Source: Heliocidaris erythrogramma
Taxonomy: Eukaryota; Echinodermata; Echinoidea; Camarodonta; Echinometridae
Length of the DNA: 64,000 nt
Assembly (NCBI GenBank): GCA_025617745.1
Contig: CM046853.1
Span: 37,580,625 to 37,644,624 of the forward strand
Reading direction: 5' to 3'
This document shows positions 38,001-50,000 of this stretch, one piece after another; position 1 is the stretch's first letter, and each line of letters opens with the position of its first letter. A model generated the notes under the pieces. That model worked only from the letters and a program-made list of their open reading frames with translations. It ran no database searches and had not been told where the DNA came from. Made by a program: the position numbers and the translations under genes.

Positions 38001-41000
38001 GTCCACTGGAAGTGGATCTATTTGCGTCGGTGCTAAATCACCAGCTGCCGAAGTATTGCTCCCGTGTTCGCGATCAGGGAGCATGGGCTCTCGATGCTTT
38101 CTCCCTCAGCTGGGAGAACCTTCAGGGATTCGCCTTTCCTCCCTTCCAACTGATTCCGCGTGTCTTGCGGAAAATCAGGGAAGATCGGGCGAGGGTGCTT
38201 GTAATAGCTCCCTTTTGGCCCAGGAGGAATTGGTTTCCGGAACTTATGAGCCTTCTAAGGGCCATTCATTCGGGTTTTTCGGATGGTTCGGGGATTTCCA
38301 ATTCCCCGCTACTAAGTGGTTTGATTCGTTCGTTCTTTCTGAAACGACCTTCGTTTTCTAAGTTAGTGCCGTCTTGGAGTCTGCCTAAGGTCCTGGAGGC
38401 CTTGGCGAAACCTCCTTTTGAACCGTTAGGTGAAGCTTCGCTTCATCATCTTACGGTTAAGACGCTCTTTTTGGTAGCTATTGCCTCTGGGCAGAGGCGC
38501 AGTACTCTTCATGCTCTCTGTCTTACTCCTGGTCATGTTCGCTGGGAGAGAAAAGGCGTTAGATTGATTCCTAGGGCTTCTTTTGTGGCCAAGAATCAGA
38601 CAGCTGCCTCTGGCCCTGTTGAGATTTTTCTTTGTCCGCTTTCTAACTTTTCTTCGGTGCGTGAGGACAAAGTTTGGTGTCCTGTAAGGGCTCTCAAATG
38701 GTATATTGATAAGACTAAGTCTTATCGTAAGGATGATCAGTTGTTCCTGATCACTAGAGAGCCTTTTTCTCCTGCCTCTCTTGATTCCATCTCTAGATGG
38801 ATCGTTGAAGCTATTAGGGCCGCTGGCACAGAGGCTCTTTTATCCGACAGTAAGCCTCGTGCTCATGATACTCGTAGTGTCAGCACTTCTTGGGCTCTGT
38901 TTCAAGGTGTGGCGCTTGTTGATATTTTGAAGGCTGCTTATTGGCGTTCGCCCAATTCCTTCATTTCTTGCTACCTTAGGGATATTCCCGCAGGTGAAGC
39001 TTTGTTTGCGTCAGCCACCTTGAATGCCGCTGTGTCTTCTTTGGTGTAATCCTATTCCCTTCTGCTCGAAACATGCCTCCCGGGCTTTGAGTTGGCGCTG
39101 GTCTGGCATAATAGGTAGGTATATATGATTTATTGCAGTAAATTTGTAAAATCAGCACTGATTTTCTTATTTACTATATAAATCTATATACCTACCTATT
39201 CAGTTCACATTCAGTTCACATTTATTAGGCAAAATAAAATCACATTTTGTTTAAAATGATAAAAGATAAAAGATATGCCAGGATTGCTAAAAAAAGTTAA
39301 AAACTTGTGAAAGAAGCAACCCCTTATTACAATACAAAAATTACAAAACAATAGAGCAATAGAAATAATAAATACACATAAAAATATACATAAATACACA
39401 TAGAACAAAATTAATAAAATAACCAAAAATTCAAACAAATAAGACAATTGATGTGGTGACAAAATGCGTATAAAATATATAAAATTGCACTGAGTCAGGC
39501 ATGATAAGTGGCAAGTATAGATCTTTTTACATCTCTTTTAAAAATATTGAACCTTCTTTCACCCTTTAAATTATATTGTAATGAATTCCATTTGAGTGGC
39601 CCTTGATATCTAATAGATTTATTAATCAAAAAAGCGTTCGTGAATTTTGGTAAATGATAGTCATCTTTTCGCCTGGTATTAAGTGAATGTATATCTGAGT
39701 TGAAACGGAAACTGTCAAAGAATGTGACTGGTAACATATTATTTTTGAATTTGAACATGAAAAGCAATGTATTTTGGAGAAGAATATCTGGTAATTTAAG
39801 CAATTTCAAGGAATAAAAAAGTGCAGAAGTGTGCGCTCTAAAGGGAGCGCCACAACACAACCTTACAGCTCGTTTTTGAAGAGTAAAAAGAGGTTTCAAT
39901 AATTTATCAAACGTTCTTCCCCAGACTAAATTACAATACAAAAGGTACGGATATACAAGTGAATGATACAGTGTAAGCATGGATTCAAAAGGAAGAACAC
40001 CCTTTAGTTTACTCATGACTCCAATATTAGTGCGAATCTTCTTAGAAATCAATTCAATGTGTTTTTCCCACGTGAGCTTGTTGTCAATAATAACTCCTAA
40101 AAAATTTGCAAATTCCACTTGATCAATAATGTTACCATCTAAATTCAGGGTAACCTCTTCCATTCTGTCAATATTTTTTTTCTTAAAGTTAAATAACATA
40201 AATTTTGTTTTGGTTTGATTAATTTTAAGTTTATTTGCAGAAATCCAATTTGCAAACTTTTGGAGTTCAATATTAGCTTCAAAAATTAAATCATCCAAAT
40301 TTTTACCAGAATAAAATATGTTCGTGTCATCGGCATACAAAACATAGTGTAATTTCCTTGAGGATTCAACTACATCATTTACAAAAAGCAAAAATAATAG
40401 CGGGCCTAAGATGCTGCCCTGAGGAACGCCTTTCTCGATGGGTAACAATTCAGAATCAGTTTCATTGTATTTTACAAACTGAGTTCTATTCAACAAATAA
40501 CTTTGAAACCATTCTAAAGGAATGCCCCGGATTCCATAAAAGTCTAACTTTTTCAGTAATAATTGGTGATCCAAACAGTCAAATGCTTTACTAAGATCTA
40601 CATACACCCCCAAAGCTATTTCATTCTTTTCATGAAGTTTATACAAAAGTTCGGAGGCAAAAAGTAAAGCTGTTTCAGTTGAAAAACCTTTCCTAAATCC
40701 AAACTGTTCAGGAATAATAATAGAATATTTTTGTAAAAAGGAATATAAACGATTGTACATTAGCCTTTCTAAGATCTTTGAAAAATTGGATAACAGTGAT
40801 ATCGGGCGATAATTAGATACATCGTGAGAATCACCTTTTTTCAAAACTGGTATGACTTTTGAAACCTTCATTGAATCCGGAAAAATTCCCGACGCGAATG
40901 ACAAATTAAATACATGTGATAAAGGTTCAACAATAAAAAAGATAATTTTCTTTATGGCAAACGATGAAATATTATCAACTCAACATGAGTGTTTATTTTT

Positions 41001-44000
41001 TAGGAAAGAAGCTATTTTCAAAATCTCATTTCCATCTGTTGGTGAAAGAAAAAAAGAATGGATTGCTCTTGTTTTTAAATAGTCACAAAAAGAAGCACCA
41101 CACTGTGTACTGTCAAAACAACCAGCCTTAGCAAAAAAGGAGTTAAATGTATTAGCGATTTCTTTGGGCTTGTTAAGCCTTTCACCGTCTTTTCGAAAAA
41201 AAGAAGGTAACTTCGATTTATTCTTACCAAGTAGGTTGTTCAAAATTTGCCAAGTGTTCTTTAAATCATGGCGATTGGATTCAAGCTTTTCAGCAAAGTA
41301 ATTCTTTTTAGAGACTCGTATTATGTGATTGAGCCTATTCCTAAAAGACGTGTATCTTTTCTTCATGGAAAGGGTTTTCCTTTTTAAATACTTTCTATAC
41401 ATACGTTCTTTCGTACCAATAGACTTAATGATCCCTTTCGTAATCCAGGGCTTTCTTGATGCTCTACGTTTATCCATTCCAGATATTGTTTTCGAATGCT
41501 TTACAATCATCTCCTTTAAATCCTTTATAAAGATATCATAGGCAACGTTGACATCGGATTCCTTTTTTATAATGGACCAGTCATGCAATGCTAAATCAGC
41601 ACACAATGAAACAAAATCTACTTGTGTTTTCGCTTGACTCACATTGAGTCTATTGAAATGGGTGTGGTAATTTGGTGGTAAACAGTTTGTTACTTGAAAA
41701 ATTGGAAAATGGTCAGAAAGGTCTGAATACAAGATACCTGGCAGGATTGACTTATTCAAAACATTTGTAAAGATGTTATCAATGCAAGTAGATGAGCGAA
41801 TCGTTACTCGAGTGGGTTTTGAGATTAGTGGAACAAAAGATGAGGAGTACATTGTATCGATGAATGCACTAGTATCTGAATGAACAGCATTATTAAGTAA
41901 GTCGAAGTTAAAGTCCCCTGCAATGTAACAATGTTTATTCTCTTTCACAATTTTGAAAAGACATTCATCAAGGTGGTCATTGAACTCCGCACCACAAGTA
42001 TCAGGAGACTTGTATACAGTTCCAACAATCACGTTCTTCCCGCCTACCTGGACAATTTCAATAAAAACAGTGTCTATTGATGAAGTACAAAAATCTAAAT
42101 CGGGCCTTGGCTTGAAGGTGACATTCTCCCTGACATACATACATACACCCCCTCCTACACGACCTGTTCTATGTTTTTGAATAAGTTTGTAATTCGGCAA
42201 ATTATAGAATGAATGCGGTTCTTCCTTAAACCAAGTTTCTGTAAATGCATAAATTGTAAAATCGTGTTGGAGGGTGTGTATATAATCTTGAACAAGTGAA
42301 AACTTAGATATGAGACTTCTAACATTCAAGTGGAACAATGAAAACTGAGATTCTAATCCTTTACTACCCATTTTAGCATTGAAAGTGTCATTGAAATAGT
42401 ATTTGCAATCGGAAATCTGGTCCTCTAACTGGGAACATTCGACTTCATTCATTGAAAACACATCGAAATGTAAATTATCATATCTTCTATTATAAAATTG
42501 AGAATGATCTTCTTGAAAGAAGGTAAAAAGAGTGAGATGAAAGTCCACATCATCAACTATATAATTAAAAGGAAGGGCATCACTTAAGCAAAGATGACAT
42601 ATCCAGGGTAATGAATATAAATTGACTTTAGCACAATCTACATGACATATACTTCCACATGAGCAAGCATGCACAGACTCATTCTTTTTTGCATGCTTAA
42701 AACAAATAGTACATCGCATTTAGACAGATAATAATATTGGAATTAACAAACAGAATCAACAGCATAACAAGAAAATGAAAAAAACAAAAATATCAATTTT
42801 CTTACATAGCAGTCCAAGATGTTTGAAAATTGTTCATGAAAAGTCCAGTTCCGATAATTTAGCAAGATGAATTTCCCGGGTTACTTTGATGCGTCCGCCG
42901 TTTGGTTTGCTGACGACGATTACTCCATCCTGTGTCCATACTCGATGATCAGTATTTTTACTTGCTTTTCGGATTTTCCACAGAAGATTTGATCTCATTT
43001 TCGTTAGATTCTCGTTGATGTACACACGGGGGATTTCGGTAGCTTCCTTCAAATGTTTCCTATGACCCTCCCTCCTTCCCCTCACCTTGCAAGCAACATG
43101 TTTCTACTTGGGATTGCTCGCAAAAGAGGAAGATGGCCGTAGCGTATTGACGCGCTTGAGTGGCGAAGGGGACAATAGGATTACGGGGGGTGCGCACAAT
43201 ATTGTGACTCATGTGTGATAAATTCTCGAAGGGGTCCCGTAGTCAAGACTACAGGCATAATAGGTAGGTATATAGATTTATATAGTAAATAAGAAAATCA
43301 GTGCTGATTTTACAAATTAATGACATTGCATTGAAAATCTCTAGGGTTACTGGAATTTTGTCAAAGTTGAAATTTGTTTTACCTTCAAAGGTACTCCTTC
43401 TACTGTATAATTCTTTAATCTTGCCTCACTTACAATATGGGAATATGATATGGATAAGTGCCTCAAATACATTGTTAAAACGACTGTATTTGTTGCAAAA
43501 ACGTGTGGTACGCATAGTTGCCAAATCTCATTATTTAACCCATACCAACAATCTATTTAAACAGTATAGGGTATTAACTGTATATGAACTGAGTAAGTTA
43601 CAACTTGGAGAATTTATATATAAATATGAGAATGGACTGCTTCCAAACTCGTTTCAAAACTGGTATAGGTGTAACAGTAATGTTCATTATTATAACACTC
43701 GAAACTCCTTACATGGTCTGTTATAGAGGACAACATTAAACAGTCTAAATCATTACGACAATTTAAGCTAAAATACAAAAAATATCTCATTAACTCCAAG
43801 TAAACTATCAAGTGTTGTGAATTTTAATCTCAATATATATGTTACTATTATGTTCCAAACCATTGTTATTGTTTTCTGTTCTGTTTTGTTTTGTTTTTCT
43901 TTATCAGGCCATATAAAAAATAACTACCATTTAATAGCCCCGGGGCTAGACTCGATAAGCTTTGATTTTTCTAGCCCCATTCACATTAAGTTACTTATTC

Positions 44001-47000
44001 TGTATTGTTCTATGTCTGTTTATCTATGATTCTTTTATAATGGTATATTATATACATGTACATATATTCCAAATTTCAATTGTGTAATTACGTATGTATA
44101 TGACTCTGTATATTTTGGTGTTTTTTAATGTGAAGAATAATAAATGAAATGAAATGAAATGAAATGAAATGAAAAGTTTTTTGTTGTATTACAGAATCTG
44201 GTGAATACTTCTTATTTTGAGTATAAATGATCTTTGAATATACCCCAGTTCAAGATATCTCTTGCAACATCGTATATGAGTTTGTTCAGCTGTTTCAGAA
44301 TACTTGTAACTTGATATATTAATTTCCAAAAATTTCTATCTTCTGGTTCATGATAAAATTGATAACAAGATTTATGTACTGTTATTCATAATATTCTGCT
44401 TTCCTTCAATCATCTAACCTTCCAATCCCAGTAGGAAATAAACATCATTAGCATCTTCAGAAACTAAATGTATATTTCATTTCATTTCATAAATTTCCAG
44501 ATATGTTAAAAACACCACAAATATGTAGAGTAGATGTACATGTTAATAATTACATGTATGTTGATAAATAAAAACGAAGTTCATTTCCATATGGTTGTCA
44601 GAAGAAACTACATACAAAGAATTTAAGTTCTCATTAAAATTTTACTTTTCCTAACTATAATTTCTATCACCTTGGTTGATATGTTATTCATTATCTCTCT
44701 CTCTCTCTCTTCTGCAGGCTGTGGTGGACACCGAACCCTAACCAGTGCATCTGATACAGGGTCCATCTCATCCAACAACTGGCCTAACAGTTATGTCCAG
44801 AACACAGAATGTATCTGGATTATCTCTGGACCTCAGACCTATCTCATACGTGGAGACTTTGATAGTAACTTCTACATTGAATCTCACTCAAGGTAACGCC
44901 AAAAGAAGTTGGTAGATATAGAAGTAAGGAGGCACAGCTGGAATTCAAAATTATTCTTTGAGTAACACTAATGCAATGTGGCATTGATGACAGCTCATTT
45001 CAGTTATACATTGGCATAAATTATTACGTAGGCATAGGTGGTGAAAATTTTGTGTAATTACTAAAGGAATATTTTCTAGATTAATTTATTTCTTGATTTC
45101 CACATGTGGGGTGGATTACCCTTTCAACTTCAGTTGGTTTTCATATATTGGTTAAGGTCATGGATTCCATGAAAATTAGTTTTTCTATGTTCGTCACTTT
45201 TCTAAAACCAGCTTTCAACAGACAATCTCATCTCTCCTTTGAAGATACTGTTCTCTTTTGTGAATTCCTAAAGTATTAACAGTAAATCTGTGCTGTCTAG
45301 ATTGTGTCTTTGATAAAGTATCTTCTTATCAATAGGTATTAATAATAATGAATCTCTCTTGTCTTCCAGTTGCCGATTTGACTATGTTGAGATTCGTGAT
45401 GGTGGTTCGGCTAATGCTCCTCTTATTGGTCAATACTGTGGCAATGTTGCTCCTAGTCCTGTCACTACAACAGGCAATGCCATGTACGTCAGGTTCTCAA
45501 CTGACTTCAGTGTCACTCATTCAGGCTTCAAGATGACCTATAGCACAGGTAATATCACGATATTGAAATAATGCAAATTCTGGTGAGACTTGTGTTCTCG
45601 AAGTAGTGTTTTGTTCATTTTACAGTGTTTTTCTAGACATGTATGAAGGTTGATGATAACTGTCAATCTTTTTGTTTTATCTGGAGGATACTTACAGTTA
45701 TTTACAGCTAGGTAAGAAGTGGTAAATGTAGAACAATCTCCTGCCAGTATTTCACTCCAATCCAATCCTCAAAGTGTTTGGTAGGATCATCTTTTTGTGT
45801 TCTATCTTCAGTCTATTTGATGAAAGGATATAAGATGAAGATGCTCTCATGGCGTCTTGTACATAATACCATTTTGTATTCATCTTCTGCCAGCTCAATG
45901 TGGAGGCAGTTACTCAGGTACTAGTGGAAGCTTCAACTCTCCCAACTATCCCAACAACTATGCCTCAGCTTCAAACTGTGAATGGCACATCACTGGTCCT
46001 GTGGGACACTATGTTACCATCTCTTTTGCTGCCTTCAATGTGATTGGGTCTGGAAACTGTTCTACAGGAGACTATGTCAGGATACATGATGGACGCAATG
46101 CCTCTGGTATGTAGTCTGTTGCTATTTTTTATTTAGTTTGAGCTGTGAATAGATTGTAAGATATTTGTGATTTCTGATCATGATTGAGCAATTGTCAATA
46201 AGTTGTTTTGTAAAGGTCACAGTACAGTGGTTATGGAAAAGAAATATTAAGTTATTAAACATTAGACAATTATAATCATGAATAGTGATTTAAAAATAAT
46301 CCTCCTGATGTAATGTCTATATGTCTAAACTAATCATCCTGATGTAATGTCTATATGTCTAAACTAATCATCCTGATGTAATGTCTATATGTCTAAACTA
46401 ATCATCCTGATGTAATGTCTATATAAAGGCTTCTTTCAACTTATTGCCAAGGAACATAGATTTTTCCTAACAATAATAATTTTAAAAGTGAAAATTCATG
46501 TAATTAAAAGTTGTGTGAAGATAAGATTTGCATAATTTTTTTATTAATTGTTCCTTTCATTCATATAATGTAGTAGTGTATGATATGAGGCATAGACCAA
46601 AGCCAATTTTATTTTTGTAAAGGAAAAAGTCTACTCTAATAAAATGTCACAATAACTGTTATTCAATCATTCTTAGATTTGTATTGTTCAGTTATAGGCA
46701 TTGTCAAAGTATAAAAGCACATGTGTAAGACATCAGTGCAGAATAGTATGGCATAGAAAGTATGATCAGCTTTAATATTTTTCACTTTTATATCCTTCAG
46801 CTAATGTGCTTACAACATATTGTGGTGGCAGCATCCCTGCTCCCATAGATACATCTGATGCCTATGCCTACATCGTCCTTGTCTCTAACTCGGACTCTAA
46901 CACTGGAACTGGATTCTCTCTTCAATTTACTGCCAGCTTGGAAGGTTTGTTTATCAGGCAGATTGTATGGGTTTAAAGATAAAGTTAAGTTCTGGTCCAC

Positions 47001-50000
47001 TGATTAAATTTTGAAAGAAACTTTCTGAAAGCAATTGGGAAAGGTTGATTATGTATACATAAGAATTGGCGTATACTGTGAGGTTTTGGAATCATCAAAA
47101 TGATCAGATATTGATTCAGTATTTCTGAAGTCACATGCACCCCACGCAGAAATGTTTATGTGGGACTATGCACATATATGGCATGACAGTTGGTTCAAAC
47201 GTTTCAGCTTTTTTCGTCATATTTCAAATATGAGGGCATTTGAAGAGCAATCCTTTTCAGGAGGACATATGTTCTATTATATTCTTCCAAGCAGACATAA
47301 GAATGAGAATACATTCATTCCTCTTTTCAGTTGAAATATATTTATGTACAAAATTCTGCATGAAATTTGCTCTGATCATCTGTTGATTGTGTTTTACATG
47401 AAATATTTTATTCTGCAGTCAGATGTTTTTTGTGTTGTTTTGCTGCCTACAACACTTTGGCTGATTTATAGCTGCGTCATTTCACTGATAACAATACCGT
47501 TATAAAAAAAGAATCATACACCTTCACACAGAAACATTGCACTTCCAGTTTATCCTTTCTCTCATGTTGTTTTATACAGAATGTGGAGGAGACTTGGTGT
47601 CAGCCACAGGGTCCTTGTCCTCACCCAGCTACCCCAACCAGTACGCACACTCTAGGGTGTGTGAATGGCGTATCACCGTACAGACTGGCCATCAAATTAA
47701 TCTCTACTTTGATGACTTTGATGTGGAATATTCCTCTACCTGTGTCTATGACTCAGTGAAGGTAAGTTAGGAAGCAGGGAACATTGTGATATAGGATTCC
47801 ATGAGCAGCAGTGGTAATATAATGATAATCTGAATTTATATAACGCTTATGAAATGTACATTCACTATGTCTGTCCTTTACAGATATATTATGACTACGG
47901 TACCTCAGTCATTGGATTAAGCCTTGCCAGCACATGATGTATGCATATTCTTTGCTCCATTTGGAGCCTACCACATACCATTTACAGGCATGCACAATGC
48001 TGACCAAACTGACATTTGCATCCTACTGGTTAACCATAGTATGCACTTGAATGGAGAGAAGCATTGTAGATTAAATGCTGTATTAGGGACAAATGTGCCA
48101 TACCAGAACTTGAACCCATGAACTTTGAAATTTCAAGACAAGTTTTTAAACTTTTCGACTATGACACCTCTTTATCAAGAGTAAAACGGAATGGTGGAGT
48201 GGAAGATAATGATATTTGAAAATGAAGAACAGGAGAAGGGAAAAGAAGAAAGGATGAAAAGATTAAAGATAAAGTTGAGTTCTGGTCATGCTATTTCATT
48301 GTGAAAGAAACCGTCTCAAAGCAATTGGGAAAGGCTGAATGAGAATTGGTGTGTAGTGTGAGGTTTTGGAACCATGAAAATGATAAGAAATTGACCTAAT
48401 CTTGCTGAAAAGCACATGCACTGCGCACAGAAATTGGTATATGGGACTGCACACAGAAATTGGTATATGGGAATGCACCGACATGTGGCATGAATGTTCG
48501 GCCCAAACATTTCAGCTATTTCTCGTCATATTTTAAATATGAGGGGAGTTAAAGAGCAATCCTTTTCAGAGGACATTTCTACTATGTTGTTCTTCAAAAC
48601 TGACATGAAAGGAATAAGAAAGCTCACAAATTATTTTTCACCTTTCCTAGAGCTAATAAGTTTCTCTGTAACCTGACTGCATATAACTGAAGTAGCATTC
48701 TTAAATGTTTGATATAGACTGTATGCCAATGTCTGGATTATAATGATCAAGAATCCATTGCGCCATCACAGGTATACAATGGTCTAACTGACAACTCGCC
48801 TCTGCTGAATACCCTATGTGGGACAGAGACTCCAGACATGATTTCCTCTAGCGGTAACACCATGCGGGTCGTCTTCAGCACAGATGGTTCAGTTGCAGGC
48901 CGAGGATTCCAAGCTCGCTACGATTCCAACGATGCGTCGGGTAAGGATGGTGAATGCAATTTATGCAAATGATCAAAACTTTGTGTTACCAGTTTGTTTA
49001 ATAGACGTAGTGAAAAGCTGTTGGAACTAAACTGCTCTGAGAAGTCCAATTCATATGAGAGCACGTGTTATGCATGCCAGTCAAGGCGACTGGCTCAATT
49101 TTCATGCCCTTTCCTTTCTCATCCATCAGCTTATGTTAATTTTTCTAAAATTGTAGCATTTTTTAATTTGATTTTTTGAAAATTTATTATCCCACATTAC
49201 CTGAACTCGAGATACTCTTCATCAAAGCAGTATTTTAAAAAAATCTGTTTTATGCATAGAGCCTGTAGAGGTCGGACCTTGCTTGTTGGTTGGCAAGATG
49301 GTTTGACAGATATCAGTTACATGTATGTGTTGTCTTGAACATTTAGTGTGTATTTTCTTTCATTCAGTGAGAACTAATTTTCCCTTCATTAACCAAACTC
49401 AAGATTACCTGTAATTGAAATAGTTTTTCATAATTTGTTCTGTGCATTGATACAGTGTGTGGTGGTCAGGTCACTGTAGGACGTGGTGGATCTGGTTATA
49501 TCTTCAGTCCTCAGTATGGAATAGCTAACTATTCTAACAATGTCAACTGTGAATGGACACTCGGAAACTCTGCCATCACCAACAGCTCCCTCTATCTCAC
49601 ATTTAACGAGGGTTTTGATCTGGAATCTCACAGCACATGCTCATTCGACTATCTCCAGCTGTTTGAAGGTATTCCTTTTCACAAAGTGATTTGTCCAATA
49701 TTTTATAAACTTGGGAGTTGTAGTGTAATAATATTATTACATGGTAGTTTTTCCCCCTGCCTATTCTTTTATTTTGATAATCAATTTCTTTCAATTGAGT
49801 TATTTTTTTGTTTAACCTGGATTGATTCTAAAAGTGAAGGGCGTGAGGGCTGAATGGTAGATCTGTGCTCTCAAAACCAGGAATTTCGAAATTAGTATGA
49901 TACTTAATATCTGATATAATACGCTATTTCGCTGTGGTAAGGCATAAACCACATATTCCAATTCCCTTGGATAGTACTCTAATCTGTAGGTCTCCTGGTT

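Larger units (their letters stand above)
34027..39143 (+). mobile_element. DIRS-like tyrosine-recombinase retrotransposon
   Basis: Bounded by a perfect 39-bp inverted repeat (34027-34065 and 39105-39143, outer end ATTTACTGCAATAAATC). Contents: an untranslated leader (to about 34445), a gag-like ORF, then an overlapping ORF with reverse transcriptase, RNase H, a methyltransferase-like segment and tyrosine recombinase. That order, the inverted ends and the absence of an aspartic protease or DDE integrase are characteristic of DIRS elements. The element is visibly more GC-rich than the surrounding introns. The long RT ORF is broken by a 14-bp duplication, so this copy looks inactive. Confidence 0.87.
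39201..43126 (-). mobile_element. CR1/jockey-like LINE, minus strand
   Basis: Reads from about 43126 to 39201 on the minus strand: the end of an ORF1, then ORF2 (endonuclease and reverse transcriptase), then a 3' region ending in a short tandem tail (TGAACTGAATGTGAACTG). The 5' end is truncated within ORF1. Inserted inside the second DIRS-like unit, hence younger than it. Confidence 0.83.
39143..43316 (-). mobile_element. second DIRS-like unit (mostly deleted), hosting a LINE
   Basis: Flanked by a 58-bp inverted repeat (39143-39200 and 43259-43316; TTTGTAAAATCAGCACTGAT at the outer end). About 145 bp inside its right end (43127-43273) is the inverse of the DIRS left end and leader (34047-34192; GGGACCCCTTCGAGAATTTA and so on). 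So this is a related DIRS unit in minus orientation, of which only the ends remain around the LINE. No DIRS coding sequence is left. Confidence 0.7.

Noticed and set aside
37090..38361. A 423-codon open frame on the plus strand inside the DIRS element
   Set aside because: It overlaps the RT-RNase H-recombinase frame, is rich in Ser/Gly/Arg and has no RT or recombinase motif; it is a shadow frame in GC-rich coding DNA.
34446..39049. Possible bacterial or phage integrase contamination because of higher GC content and a tyrosine recombinase
   Set aside because: RT, RNase H and recombinase in this order with inverted ends, embedded in a LINE in an intron, is a DIRS retrotransposon.
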